From Clostridiales bacterium (lineage in GTDB: Bacteria > Bacillota > Clostridia > Saccharofermentanales > Saccharofermentanaceae), in assembly GCA_017428545.1 (NCBI GenBank), contig JAFRQR010000014.1, positions 97,836 to 161,835 of the forward strand: 64,000 nucleotides of DNA, given 5' to 3'. Positions 18,126 to 27,362 of this stretch are shown here, one piece after another (the first letter of the stretch is position 1; every line of letters begins with the position of its first letter). The notes beneath the pieces were generated by a model. The model saw only the letters and a program-made list of their open reading frames with translations, was not told where the DNA came from and ran no database searches. The position numbers and the translations under genes were made by a program.

Positions 18126-19928
18126 ATGGAATCCAATACCAAGGACATTGCGGAATATAACCTGACAGTGAAAGCAGAGGATATACTGTTTTCCTATGAG
18201 ACGAATTCCGGTAAGGATGTCGTGGCGGTGGACCATGCTTCTTTTTCTGTTAAGAGGGGCGAATATGTCGCCGTCTTAGGCAGAAACGGCTCCGGCAAAT
18301 CCACGCTCGCCAAGATGATCGATATCCTGGAGTTCCCGGATTCGGGAAAACTTTCCGTATTTGAGCTTGAGGCGGACAAAGACGAGAACTTCTGGCAGAT
18401 CCGCTCCCACTGCGGTATGGTATTCCAAAATCCGGATAACCAGATCGTCGGAACAACGGTAGAAGAGGATGTGGCTTTCGGTCCCGAAAACCTTTCCGTT
18501 CCGCTTCCGGAGCTTGCTCTTCGCGTGGAAAAAGCACTTGGCTATGTCGGTCTTCTCGAAAAGGCAGACAAGCAGCCGGCATCTCTTTCCGGCGGCCAGA
18601 AACAGAAACTGGCGATCGCGGGCGTCCTTGCGATGCAGCCGCAGCTTCTGATACTCGACGAGAGCACATCGATGCTCGATCCAAAAGCCCGAGACGAATT
18701 TTTGCAGCTGGTCTCCAGAATGCGTAAAGATAAGGGTATCACCGTTATCCATATTACCCACGATATGCATGAGGCATATCTGGCCGACCGCGTGATCATC
18801 CTGGAAAAAGGAAAGATCCGATTAAACGGCACGCCGCCTGAAGTTTTTTCTCAGGTGGAAAGGATCAGGGAACTCGGCCTGGAGCTTCCGAAATGGGCGG
18901 AGCTCCTGTGTGAAGTAGCAAGGATCTGCGGAGTAAAAACCGAGCAGAGTGATTTTCTGTCGGAAGAATCCGCGAAAAATAAGATTCGCGAGATCTTAAA
19001 AAACAAGCATCCGGATCCGAAGATGAAGACGGAAAAGAAGCCGCATGAGGTTTCCGACCAGGTCATCCTCCGCGTCACCGGACTTTCCCACAGCTACGAT
19101 AAGAAAGAAAAGAAAGCGATATCGGACATTGCTTTTGACGTAAAAAAAGGCGAGATCGTAACGGTTATCGGACACAGCGGTTCCGGTAAGACGACGCTGA
19201 TCTCTCACCTCAACGGTATCCTCCGTCCTTTGGAAGGAAAAGTGGAGGTCTGGAGTGAAGAGGACCAAAAGTACATCTCGACCGAAAAAAATAATGAGAT
19301 CAAGAAGATCAGAGGCCACGTCGGTCTTTTGTTCCAATACCCGGAATATCAGCTTTTCGAAGAGACGGTCGAGAAGGATATTAAGTTCGGACCGAGCAAG
19401 ATGGGCTATGACAACGAGACATGCGACAGGCTGATGCGAGAGTCTTTGCCGCTGGTCGGTCTTTCCGAAGATATTTTGAAGAGATCTCCGTTTGAGCTTT
19501 CCGGCGGACAGAAACGAAGAGTCGCATTTGCAGGGATCCTGGCGATGAACCCGGATGTGCTCATCCTTGATGAGCCGGCGGCAGGACTGGATCCGGCAGG
19601 CCAGAAAGAGATCTTCGGTTATATTGAAAAACTAAGAGATCAGGGGAAATCCATCGTTCTGGTCTCCCACGATATGGACGAAGCCGCCAGGATCGCCGAC
19701 CGCGTGCTGGTGCTCAAAAAAGGAGAGCAGGTATTCTTCGGATCACCGAAGAAGCTTTTCTCGAAGGAAACGAACTCATATGCGATGCGCCTCGACAAGC
19801 CGTGTCTGGTGCAGACCATGAGCGATCTTAAAGCGGAATATCCGTACATCGATGACACCGTCTTTGATGTGACCGAGGCAGCGGAATCGCTGGTATTCGG
19901 TGACATGAAGGAGGTGGATGCTCCATGA
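18126..19928 (+). CDS. Fused ECF transporter ATPases EcfA1-EcfA2
   Basis: 600 residues with two complete ABC domains in one chain. Domain 1: Walker A GRNGSGKST (about 52-60), signature LSGGQKQ (about 155), Walker B LLILDEST. Domain 2 (from about residue 310): Walker A GHSGSGKTT, signature LSGGQKRRVA, Walker B VLILDEPA. In most Firmicutes these are two adjacent genes (cbiO1/ecfA1 and cbiO2/ecfA2) directly after rplQ, followed by ecfT; here location and order are the same but the two are joined by a charged linker (~275-310, DFLSEESAKNKIREILKNKH). They energise vitamin and metal uptake through shared EcfT with interchangeable substrate-binding S-proteins. Stop overlaps ecfT. Confidence 0.93.
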   Translation: MESNTKDIAEYNLTVKAEDILFSYETNSGKDVVAVDHASFSVKRGEYVAVLGRNGSGKSTLAKMIDILEFPDSGKLSVFELEADKDENFWQIRSHCGMVFQNPDNQIVGTTVEEDVAFGPENLSVPLPELALRVEKALGYVGLLEKADKQPASLSGGQKQKLAIAGVLAMQPQLLILDESTSMLDPKARDEFLQLVSRMRKDKGITVIHITHDMHEAYLADRVIILEKGKIRLNGTPPEVFSQVERIRELGLELPKWAELLCEVARICGVKTEQSDFLSEESAKNKIREILKNKHPDPKMKTEKKPHEVSDQVILRVTGLSHSYDKKEKKAISDIAFDVKKGEIVTVIGHSGSGKTTLISHLNGILRPLEGKVEVWSEEDQKYISTEKNNEIKKIRGHVGLLFQYPEYQLFEETVEKDIKFGPSKMGYDNETCDRLMRESLPLVGLSEDILKRSPFELSGGQKRRVAFAGILAMNPDVLILDEPAAGLDPAGQKEIFGYIEKLRDQGKSIVLVSHDMDEAARIADRVLVLKKGEQVFFGSPKKLFSKETNSYAMRLDKPCLVQTMSDLKAEYPYIDDTVFDVTEAAESLVFGDMKEVDAP

Positions 19929-20740
19929 TGAAAGATATTTCCATCGGCCGTTTCGTGCAGGGAAATTCCGTTCTCCATAGGCTCGACCCGCGAATGAAGG
20001 TCCTTCTTTTCATCATCTATATGGTGACGCTTTTTCTTGCGGACGAACCGGTCACCATGCTTGCCGCAATTGCCGTAGTGCTTTTCATTACGCTGCTTTC
20101 GCGGATCAGTACGATCGAGGTGTTAAGATCCATCCGGCCGATCGTCTTTATCATGATCTTTATCTTTATCATCAACGTTCTGACGATCAGGTCCGGAGAG
20201 ACTTTATGGTCCTGGTGGGTCATCAAAGTGACTTACGGAGGCCTGGAACGGGCCGTTCTGATGGTCCTGAGGCTCCTTCTTCTGATCGTCGCAACGAGTG
20301 TTCTTCTTACGCTGACCACGACGCCTCTGAAACTTGCGGATGCACTGGAATCACTGGGCTCTCCGCTGAAGGTGATCAAGGTGCCGGTCAATGAGATCGC
20401 CATGACGATCTCGATCGCCATCCGATTCATTCCGACACTCGTCGAGGAAACGGATAAGATCATGAAAGCGCAGTCATCGCGAGGCGCAGAATACGATACG
20501 GGAAACGTGTTCCAGCGCGCAAAAGGATACGTAGCCGTACTGGTGCCGCTGTTTGTAAGTGCTTTTAAAAGAGCGGAAGAACTGGCTGTTGCCATGGACG
20601 CCAGATGCTACCAGGGAGGCGTCGGAAAGACCAAACTTCATCCGCTGCGCCTGAAGCCTTTTGACTTTTTGTGGTTTTTTATCCTGACGGTAGTGGCTTT
20701 TATTCCTGTGGCAGTAGATTTATTGCCGAAATTAATATAA
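19925..20740 (+). CDS. ecfT: ECF transporter transmembrane subunit EcfT
   Basis: 271 residues, several hydrophobic segments. Begins FVQGNSVLHRLDPRMKVLLFIIYMV, the usual EcfT N-terminus, and contains the coupling-helix motif in SSRGAEYD and AMDARCYQGG, which contact the two ATPases. It starts at ATG 19925 overlapping the ATPase stop, so the two are coupled. No S-component gene is adjacent, which fits a group II ECF module serving several S-proteins. Confidence 0.95.
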   Translation: MMKDISIGRFVQGNSVLHRLDPRMKVLLFIIYMVTLFLADEPVTMLAAIAVVLFITLLSRISTIEVLRSIRPIVFIMIFIFIINVLTIRSGETLWSWWVIKVTYGGLERAVLMVLRLLLLIVATSVLLTLTTTPLKLADALESLGSPLKVIKVPVNEIAMTISIAIRFIPTLVEETDKIMKAQSSRGAEYDTGNVFQRAKGYVAVLVPLFVSAFKRAEELAVAMDARCYQGGVGKTKLHPLRLKPFDFLWFFILTVVAFIPVAVDLLPKLI

Positions 20741-20824
20741 AATATTCGCGCATAGGCGAATTCCCCCGGGGAAAGGGATCCGGGGCGTAAAGATAGAAGA
20801 GTTTCAAGGTGAGGAGAATTTGAA

Positions 20825-21802
20825 ATGGCTTATTATGTAGGAATCGATCTCGGCGGCACGAACATTAAGGCCGGCGTAGTAAGTGAGAAGGGTGAACTTC
20901 TGAACAAGGTCAGCATCAAGACAAACGCAGACCGCCCGATGGAAGATATCATCAAAGACATGGGCAATCTGGCCAAGCAGGCGATCGCCGACGCTAAGAT
21001 TTCCGAGTCGGATGTTGATGCGATCGGTATCGGCTCACCGGGAACCCCGGACAACAAGGCCGGCACACTGGTCTATGCGACCAATCTTCCTTTTGTAAAT
21101 GCACCGATGAGAAAGATCATCCGTTCCGTGATCGACCTTCCGGTATATATCGACAATGACGCAAACTGCGCAGCTATGGCGGAGAGTGTTTCCGGCGCGG
21201 CGGCAGATGTTGCTGATTCCGTTACGATCACACTCGGCACGGGTATCGGCTGTGGCGTCATCATCAACAACCGTATTTTCTCCGGCTTTAACCAGGCCGG
21301 ATCCGAGTTCGGCCACCACGTCATCATGGTCAACGGCCAGCAGTGCTCCTGCGGACGTAAGGGCTGCTTCGAGGCATACGGCTCCGCATCTGCTCTTGCC
21401 AGAATGACGGAAGAGGCTGCGGCGGCAAACCCGACTTCCATCCTCGGAAAACTCATCGAGGAAAACGGCGGCTCGGCAAATGCGAGAATCGCTTTTGACG
21501 GTATGAAAGCCGGCGACGAAGTTTCCGCTAATGTCGTAGATACATATATCGACTATCTTTCCGAAGGTCTTGCCAACGCGATCAACACTTTCATGCCGGA
21601 AGTCCTTCTGATCGGCGGCGGTGTCTGCAACGAAGGTGATCCGCTGATGATCCCGCTTCGTGAGAAGACTCTGAACAAGCCGTTCTTCGGCCCGGGTGTC
21701 AGAAAGACAGAGATCCGTGTAGCCAAGATGGGTAACGATGCAGGTATCGTAGGTGCTGCCATGATGGGTAAGGCCTGCTTCGACGACAAGATCCAGGGAT
21801 AA
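20825..21802 (+). CDS. glcK: ROK-family glucokinase
   Basis: 325 residues. N-terminal ATP-binding motif YYVGIDLGGTNIKAGVV; catalytic region IDNDANCAAMAE (D-ND) and ITLGTGIGCGVI; the zinc site appears as GQQCSCGRKGCFEAYGS (about residues 173-189), the ROK signature. It phosphorylates glucose with ATP at the head of glycolysis. Location between ecfT and truA is not usual; the ribosome binding site GAGGAG is clear. Other ROK sugar kinases (N-acetylmannosamine, fructose) cannot be fully excluded. Confidence 0.85.
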   Translation: MAYYVGIDLGGTNIKAGVVSEKGELLNKVSIKTNADRPMEDIIKDMGNLAKQAIADAKISESDVDAIGIGSPGTPDNKAGTLVYATNLPFVNAPMRKIIRSVIDLPVYIDNDANCAAMAESVSGAAADVADSVTITLGTGIGCGVIINNRIFSGFNQAGSEFGHHVIMVNGQQCSCGRKGCFEAYGSASALARMTEEAAAANPTSILGKLIEENGGSANARIAFDGMKAGDEVSANVVDTYIDYLSEGLANAINTFMPEVLLIGGGVCNEGDPLMIPLREKTLNKPFFGPGVRKTEIRVAKMGNDAGIVGAAMMGKACFDDKIQG

Positions 21803-21807
21803 TTCAA

Positions 21808-22596
21808 ATGGGTGAGGAAGGCAGAAATACTGCGGATATCCGCATCGCTTTGCTCACGGAATATGACGGGACCGGCTTTGTCGGTTTCCAAAGACAGGAT
21901 AACGGGCGCTCCGTACAGCAGACACTGGAAGAAGCAGTGGAGAAGGTGTACGGGCGCTTTTGCCGTATTTACGGATGCAGCCGGACGGATTCCGGAGTGC
22001 ATGCCAGAGGACATGTATCACACGTGGACGTTCCTTTTTCGATCCCGGAGGAGAAGATCCCGCTGGCATTAAATGCGGTCCTTGACGATGACCTTGTCGT
22101 TCTGGCGGCCAAGGAGGTTCCCGAAACATTCCACGCGCGTTTCAACAGTAAGGGCAAGCGATACTGTTACCGTGTCCGAAATGCGAAAGTGCCGTCGGCA
22201 ATCGACCGGAGGACCGAAGCGTTTGTCCCGGGAGTTCTGGATGTAAAAGCAATGGATGATGCGGCGAAGGCTTTTATCGGGACGCATGATTTTTCTGCAT
22301 TCCGCGCGCAGGGCGGTCCGGACATTACTCCGATCCGCACGATGAAAGACGTTTATGTCAGACGCGCCGAAGGGGATCCCGACCTTATCGAGATCACGGT
22401 CATCGGTGAATCCTTCCTTTATAACATGGTGCGCATCATGGCAGGAACTCTCGTATATGTCGGTCAGGGCAAGATGACGAAGGCCGAGATCGAAAAACTC
22501 CTTACGGGCGAGGGCGTCAGAAAAGAGGCCGGAAAGACCATGCCGGCAAAAGGACTTACTTTGGAAGAAGTGTTCTACGAGGATCTCATCTGGTAA
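21808..22596 (+). CDS. truA: tRNA pseudouridine(38-40) synthase TruA
   Basis: 262 residues. The catalytic Asp lies in CSRTDSGVHARGHVSHVD (about residues 56-73); EYDGTGFVGFQRQ near the N-terminus and SFLYNMVRIMAGTL near the C-terminus are family signatures. It modifies the anticodon arm of tRNAs. truA after ecfT is the standard Firmicute order; only the glucokinase gene intervenes. A structured element follows the stop. Confidence 0.96.
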   Translation: MGEEGRNTADIRIALLTEYDGTGFVGFQRQDNGRSVQQTLEEAVEKVYGRFCRIYGCSRTDSGVHARGHVSHVDVPFSIPEEKIPLALNAVLDDDLVVLAAKEVPETFHARFNSKGKRYCYRVRNAKVPSAIDRRTEAFVPGVLDVKAMDDAAKAFIGTHDFSAFRAQGGPDITPIRTMKDVYVRRAEGDPDLIEITVIGESFLYNMVRIMAGTLVYVGQGKMTKAEIEKLLTGEGVRKEAGKTMPAKGLTLEEVFYEDLIW

Positions 22597-22599
22597 TAT

Positions 22600-22679
22600 A
22601 ATTGCGCAGAATAAAAGTCCCGTCGCTGGTCCTCGGCTTCGCCTGCGGAATCGCTCCGGGACTTTTTTCATGCGCAATT
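22600..22679 (+). repeat. Dispersed hairpin element, copy A (3' of truA)
   Basis: Outer stem AATTGCGC (22600-22607) / GCGCAATT (22672-22679), inner stem AAAAGTCCCG (22613-22622) / CGGGACTTTT (22657-22666), and the conserved core TCGCTGGTCCTCG-(hairpin)-TGCGGAATCGCTC in the loop (22623-22656). The inner stem with TTTTTT would act as an intrinsic terminator for truA. Similar elements lie at 23287-23373, 23384-23436 (reverse) and 43189-43268 (reverse). Confidence 0.85.
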
Positions 22680-22712
22680 ACCTCTCATGGAAGATCCGGT
22701 AAAAGGGCATTC

Positions 22713-22741
22713 TTGCAAATTCTATTCTTTTCACTTACTAT
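22713..22741 (+). promoter_or_regulatory. Promoter of the cyclophilin gene
   Basis: TTGCAA (22713-22718) and TACTAT (22736-22741) are 17 bases apart; start of transcription would be about 22748, some 40 bases before the ATG. Confidence 0.65.
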
Positions 22742-22788
22742 CAAAAGAGTGACGAATGTACAATTTACGGAAATAAGGAGACATTATT

Positions 22789-23274
22789 ATGGCGAATCCT
22801 ATTGTTACTATTGAGATGGAAAACGGCGGCATCATGAAGCTTGAGCTTTATCCGGATGTTGCGCCGATCAGCGTACAGAACTTTGTAGACCTGATCGAAA
22901 AAGGTTTCTATGACGGTCTTATTTTCCACAGAGTCATTTCCGGATTTATGATCCAGGGCGGTGACCCGACAGGTACAGGCATGGGCGGCCCGGGCCATCA
23001 CATCAAAGGTGAGTTCAGAGCCAACGGTGTTCCGAACGATCTGTCCCACGAGCGTGGAGTTCTTTCCATGGCGCGTTCAGGAGATCCGAACTCCGCAGGA
23101 TCCCAGTTCTTCATCATGCACGAAGACGGCCCGTTCCTCGACGGCAACTACGCTGCATTCGGCAGGATCATCGAAGGCATCGAAGTCGTTGATGAGATCG
23201 CTTCTACCCCGACAGACAGAGGCGACCGTCCGCTCAAAGAGCAGAAGATGAAGAAGGTTACTGTTACCAAGTAA
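22789..23274 (+). CDS. Cyclophilin-type peptidyl-prolyl isomerase
   Basis: 161 residues. The cyclophilin fold is recognised by FHRVISGFMIQGGDPTGTG (catalytic Arg in FHRV) and SMARSGDPNSAGSQFFIMH. It has no signal peptide, so it acts in the cytoplasm as a folding helper. Starts after AAGGAGAC. It is followed by two convergent copies of the dispersed hairpin element separating it from the minus-strand glycosyltransferase gene. Confidence 0.93.
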   Translation: MANPIVTIEMENGGIMKLELYPDVAPISVQNFVDLIEKGFYDGLIFHRVISGFMIQGGDPTGTGMGGPGHHIKGEFRANGVPNDLSHERGVLSMARSGDPNSAGSQFFIMHEDGPFLDGNYAAFGRIIEGIEVVDEIASTPTDRGDRPLKEQKMKKVTVTK

Positions 23275-23286
23275 TCGCTATTTTAT

Positions 23287-23373
23287 AGTTTCGCGCTGAA
23301 ATAAACCTTCTCGCGCTGGTCCTCGGGCGAAAGCCCTGCGGAGGCGTGTCGAAGGTTTTTTCATGCGCGAACT
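23287..23373 (+). repeat. Dispersed hairpin element, copy B (3' of the cyclophilin gene)
   Basis: Outer stem AGTT-T-CGCGC (23287-23296) / GCGCGAACT (23365-23373), inner stem AAACCTTC (23303-23310) / GAAGGTTT (23351-23358). Core CGCTGGTCCTCGGGC-GAAA-GCCCTGCGGA between. Stem sequences differ from copy A but remain complementary, and the TTTTTTCATGCGC tail is shared with it. Likely terminator. Confidence 0.85.
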
Positions 23374-23383
23374 CTGAAGAAAC

Positions 23384-23436
23384 AGCGATTCCGCAGGCTG
23401 AAAGCCGAGGACCAGCGACGGGACTTTTATTCTGTT
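23384..23436 (-). repeat. Dispersed hairpin element, copy C (3' of the glycosyltransferase gene)
   Basis: Minus-strand copy: AGAATAAAAGTCCCG followed by the core TCGCTGGTCCTCGGC-TTTC-AGCCTGCGGAATCGCT. The left part is nearly identical to copy A, but the matching CGGGACTTTT arm is missing; instead AAACAG/CTGTTT (either side) can pair. It looks like a truncated copy facing copy B tail to tail in the convergent intergenic region. Confidence 0.75.
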
Positions 23437-23453
23437 TAGCGAATGGATGAATG

Positions 23454-24413
23454 TTAAGACTTCTCGTTAACGTCTTTCTTTTCGAGGTTGTGTTCGCCGA
23501 TGACATACAGCGGACGCTTCTTAACTTCGATGTAGGTCTTGGCAAGATATTCGCCGATGATGCCGAGGGCCATCAGGATCATGCCACCGAGGAAGAGCAT
23601 GAAGGACAAAAGGGAAGGATAACCTGCCGCTTTTTCCCATGTCTGGTAGATGAGGGCATGGATGAAGTAGTAAAGCAAGTAGATGAAGGCACCCAGAGAA
23701 GTGAGGAAGCCGACGATCATAGCGATACGCAGAGGCGCGGTGGTAAAGGATACGATACCTTCGATGGCATAACGGAACAGTTTCCAGAAGGACCATTTTG
23801 TTTCACCGGCGACACGCTCGACGTTTTCGTACTCGAGCCATTTGGTGCGGAAGCCGACCCAGGCGAAGATACCTTTGCTGAAGCGCTGTCTTTCACCAAG
23901 AGAAAGGATCGCGTCGACGACCGGACGCTTCATGACGCGGAAGTCTCTGGCGCCGTCCACGATCTCGACATCCGTGAACTTGTTGATCAGGTGGTAGAAA
24001 CGGCGGGCAAACCAGCTTCTGATCGGCGGCTCGCCTTTTCTGGAAACGCGTCGCGTCGCGATGATGTCACACTCATCGTTTTCCAGTGCCTGGAACATTT
24101 CGGGAAGAAGTGACGGCGGGTCCTGCATATCGGCATCCAAAAGGCCGACCCAATCGCCCTTTGCAGCATCAAGGCCGGCATACATCGCGGCTTCTTTTCC
24201 GAAGTTTCTGGAAAAAGAGATGTAGTGGACACGAGAGTCCTTTTCGGCCATATCCTTAAGCACGGAAAGTGTCTTGTCACGGCTGCCGTCGTTGACAAAG
24301 ATCAGTTCGTACTCGTACTTCGAGCATTCGTCCATGACTTTGCAGAGCGCATCATAAAGATACGGCAGGGCTTCTTCTTCGTTGTAACAGGGAACCATCA
24401 GACTGACCAGCAT
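23454..24413 (-). CDS. Polyprenyl-phosphate glycosyltransferase (GtrB/CsbB-like GT2)
   Basis: 319 residues from ATG 24413, preceded by GAGGTGG (the ATG 12 bases upstream lacks such a site). GT-A fold: MVPCYNEEEALP, DGSRDKT, LDADMQDPP (metal-binding DxD), and the acceptor region RRVSRKGEP; two C-terminal membrane helices (IAMIVGFLTSLGAFIYLLYYF and the LGGMILMALGIIGEYLAK segment) are typical of undecaprenyl-phosphate glucosyl/GlcNAc transferases. It loads a sugar on lipid carrier at the inner membrane face. It is divergent from two YfhO-type genes, the presumed users of that lipid-sugar. Confidence 0.9.
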   Translation of the reverse strand: MLVSLMVPCYNEEEALPYLYDALCKVMDECSKYEYELIFVNDGSRDKTLSVLKDMAEKDSRVHYISFSRNFGKEAAMYAGLDAAKGDWVGLLDADMQDPPSLLPEMFQALENDECDIIATRRVSRKGEPPIRSWFARRFYHLINKFTDVEIVDGARDFRVMKRPVVDAILSLGERQRFSKGIFAWVGFRTKWLEYENVERVAGETKWSFWKLFRYAIEGIVSFTTAPLRIAMIVGFLTSLGAFIYLLYYFIHALIYQTWEKAAGYPSLLSFMLFLGGMILMALGIIGEYLAKTYIEVKKRPLYVIGEHNLEKKDVNEKS

Positions 24414-24491
24414 AACCCACCTCATAAGAATTTGTTCTTAATCCAAGTATACAACATAGACGCCGCAAAAGGATAGTTTCTGCGCTTCCCT

Positions 24492-24520
24492 TTGGGAAAA
24501 GTGGCATTTTGTGATACGAT
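24492..24520 (+). promoter_or_regulatory. Promoter of the tandem yfhO-like genes
   Basis: TTGGGA (24492-24497), 17-base spacer and TACGAT (24515-24520) with an upstream TG (extended -10). It lies 29 bases before the first gene's ATG at 24549, in the 135-base divergent region shared with the glycosyltransferase gene. Confidence 0.55.
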
Positions 24521-24548
24521 ACCTATGTAATGAGTAAGGAGTTTTCCC

Positions 24549-27362
24549 ATGATCGAAAAGAACTCGCTTGAAACTAAGAACAGAAAAACGAAAAACCGGG
24601 ATCTTCGCCCGCTGTTTTCGTTCTTTGCCGTATGCTTCTCACTGGTCGTGGTCATGTTCACGGTGGGCGTTTCACCGTTTGGAAATAACAGTGTACTGGT
24701 GTCGGATCTGTCCGCACAGTACGCGCCGTATCTCGCAACTCTCCGGAACAAACTCATGTCCGGAGGATCTCTTTCCTACTCTTTTGAGGTCGGCATGGGA
24801 AAGAACTTCACGGGCATCCTTGCCTACTACATTTCAAGTCCGCTGAATCTTCTGACGCTGCTTTTCCCTGTGTCGAAAATATCGGAAGCAATCGTCATCA
24901 TCGCAATTTTGAAACTCTCCTTTGCCGGTGCTTTTATGACGGCACTGATCGACTATAAGTTCGGTTCAAAGACGAAGATGAGCATACTCTTCGGCATGAT
25001 GTATGCGCTCTCGTCTTTTTCCATGTCGTTCATCTTCAACTTTATCTGGTTCGACGGCTTTGCGCTTCTTCCGCTCGTGATCCTTTTCACTGAGCAGTTC
25101 AAAGACGATCTCCGGAAGGCGTGGAAGCTTCTTTTCGTCCTGATCCTTTTGTTTGTGTCGAATTACTACATCGCGTACATGGTCGGTGTTTTTGCATTCT
25201 TCTATCTGATCGGTATTTTGGAATATCAGAGCAAGGATCCCAAGGCAAAAGCACCTTCCGCGGGAAAGACACTGGGCGTATTCATTCTGGTTGCGATCTG
25301 TGCGGCGATGGTATGCGCTGTCCTTTTGGTTCCGGCCGGTCTCGACACCATAAGAAACGGCGACAATTCTTCGAGTCTTTCCGTTTCCATGGACGCGGGA
25401 TTCCCGCTGGTCAAACTGCTGCCGCAGCTTTTCATTAACAAAATGAAGAGCATCTCGGAAAACCTGCCGTTCATTTATTCCAGCCTGGCAGTTCTGGAAC
25501 TGGTGATCCTTTTCTTCATGAATCCGTCGATTGCTCGAAAACTGAAAATCCGTGCCGGACTGGGACTTGGTATCGGGATCTTATCGTTTGTTTTCCCGAT
25601 CCTGAATACGGCATGGCATCTTTTCAATGAACCGAACTGGTTCCTTTACCGCTATTCGTTCCTCTTTATCTTCGGAACGATCCTTATCGCGTTCTATTCT
25701 TTCCTGCATATTTCGAGTCTGAGAAATAAGGACTTTCTGAAAATGGGAGGACTCATCTTCGCGCTCCTTTGCATCGGTGAGGCATTCGGCGGAATCGAAA
25801 AAGAGTCGTCCATGTACTTCCAGAACCTGATCATGATCACGCTGACTGCACTTTGCATCTGGGGAATGTCAAAAGAGAAATGGCCGGATTCCATGTCGAA
25901 TCTGCAAAAATACCGAAAAGGGATCCTCGTTCCGATCGTGGTCGCGGAGATCGTTTTTATCGCGCCGAAACTGACGGTCGGAGCCCTCTGGAATGATACC
26001 CAGAGCGCGAAGTCATTCTCGGCGGAGGTCTCTGACCTTATTGAACTGACGAAGGACACCGACGACGGTTCGGGAAAGAGAACCGAGAAGGCAGGAACCC
26101 TGGGTGAAAATATTGACTCACTAAGTCTTTCGTCTTATACGGGTACAAAAGGACTCGGCGCTTTCTGTTCGATGTCAAATAAACCGATGCAGCATTTCCT
26201 CAAGCAGCTCGGCTACTGCGCAAATTTCAACTACACATCCATAGAACACAGAAACGTCAACCTTCTGGCGGACTCTCTCATGGGCATTTCTTACGTGGTT
26301 TCCGATGAGAGTGAGATCCCGGGATTGACGCCGGTTTCTTCTTCTGGGAAATATACGCTGTTTGAAAACCCGTATTCTGTCGGAATGGTTTTCCTTGCCG
26401 AAAAAGACGCTTACGGATTTGACGGATACAGTCTGGAAAAGATTGCGGGAGAAAAGAAAGACGAAGAAGATCTTAAGGACAAAAAGGCAAAACCGGAAAA
26501 GGTAATAGAAAAAGACTATTTCGCTTTTCAGGAAGATCTTCTGAGTTCACTTACGGGGATCGGGGCGGACAAAGTATTTGATGCCAGACATCTTACCTGG
26601 GAAGTTTTCAACGCGCAGAAATCAGAAGGCAGATTCATCAAAGAACCTCTTGAGTACGATCTTAAAAAGGACAGACTCAATCTCGAAAATATTGAAGAGG
26701 GATACACTGCTCCGACTTATTATCTGCGCGGAAGCAATAAGTCCCCGATCATCCTCAAGGCGACCATGTACGTCAAAACGGACGGCCCCGTTTATCTTTC
26801 GGTACCGTTCCTGATGAAGAGCGCGCCGGTCAGTATCTACTGCAACGGCAAATGTATCTACAAAGAGGAATCCACTTCTTACTATTCCGTGATCGTGGAC
26901 GCGGGAATACATGGTCAGGGCGAACTGATCACCTTTGAGATCCGCTGCGACGATGATGTCCTCGCCTGCTTTGAACCATATGCCGCCGAGACAGATCTTA
27001 AGGCGCTTTTCGAGCAGACGGAGATCCTGAAAAAAGGAATATCCGGCCTTTCTGTCAAAGACGGATATGTTACTTTCTCCACGGAATCTTCAAAAGAACA
27101 GCTCCTGATCACGACGATTCCGTACGAAAAGGGCTGGTCGGCAAAAGTAGACGGAAAGGATGTAGAGATCGTACCGTATCAGGATGCATTTATCTGCATC
27201 CCTCTCGATGCCGGAAGCCACAACGTGCAACTGCAATTCGATCCCCCCGGAGCGCGAATTGGTGGTATAATCAGTGCACTGGGGGTCTTTGCCTGTGCGG
27301 CTCTCATCTTCTGCACAAGAAAGAGCGGTAAGGTAAAGCAGCAAAGGAGGGAACAGGATTGA
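24549..27362 (+). CDS. YfhO-family membrane protein (GT-C-like), copy 1
   Basis: 937 residues: short basic N-terminus, about a dozen membrane segments over residues 20-450, then an extracytoplasmic C-terminal region and a last membrane helix (IGGIISALGVFACAALIFC). YfhO features include SDLSAQYAPYLATLRNKL after TM1 and the ending YEKGWSAKVDGK ... VQLQFDPPGARIGG. In B. subtilis YfhO acts with the CsbB lipid-linked sugar synthase to decorate lipoteichoic acid. The divergent CsbB-like gene supports the same role. Stop overlaps the start of copy 2. Confidence 0.85.
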   Translation: MIEKNSLETKNRKTKNRDLRPLFSFFAVCFSLVVVMFTVGVSPFGNNSVLVSDLSAQYAPYLATLRNKLMSGGSLSYSFEVGMGKNFTGILAYYISSPLNLLTLLFPVSKISEAIVIIAILKLSFAGAFMTALIDYKFGSKTKMSILFGMMYALSSFSMSFIFNFIWFDGFALLPLVILFTEQFKDDLRKAWKLLFVLILLFVSNYYIAYMVGVFAFFYLIGILEYQSKDPKAKAPSAGKTLGVFILVAICAAMVCAVLLVPAGLDTIRNGDNSSSLSVSMDAGFPLVKLLPQLFINKMKSISENLPFIYSSLAVLELVILFFMNPSIARKLKIRAGLGLGIGILSFVFPILNTAWHLFNEPNWFLYRYSFLFIFGTILIAFYSFLHISSLRNKDFLKMGGLIFALLCIGEAFGGIEKESSMYFQNLIMITLTALCIWGMSKEKWPDSMSNLQKYRKGILVPIVVAEIVFIAPKLTVGALWNDTQSAKSFSAEVSDLIELTKDTDDGSGKRTEKAGTLGENIDSLSLSSYTGTKGLGAFCSMSNKPMQHFLKQLGYCANFNYTSIEHRNVNLLADSLMGISYVVSDESEIPGLTPVSSSGKYTLFENPYSVGMVFLAEKDAYGFDGYSLEKIAGEKKDEEDLKDKKAKPEKVIEKDYFAFQEDLLSSLTGIGADKVFDARHLTWEVFNAQKSEGRFIKEPLEYDLKKDRLNLENIEEGYTAPTYYLRGSNKSPIILKATMYVKTDGPVYLSVPFLMKSAPVSIYCNGKCIYKEESTSYYSVIVDAGIHGQGELITFEIRCDDDVLACFEPYAAETDLKALFEQTEILKKGISGLSVKDGYVTFSTESSKEQLLITTIPYEKGWSAKVDGKDVEIVPYQDAFICIPLDAGSHNVQLQFDPPGARIGGIISALGVFACAALIFCTRKSGKVKQQRREQD

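Noticed and set aside
20741..20824. Terminator between ecfT and glcK
   Set aside because: CCCCCGG/CCGGGG pairing exists but no T-run follows, so termination is not supported.
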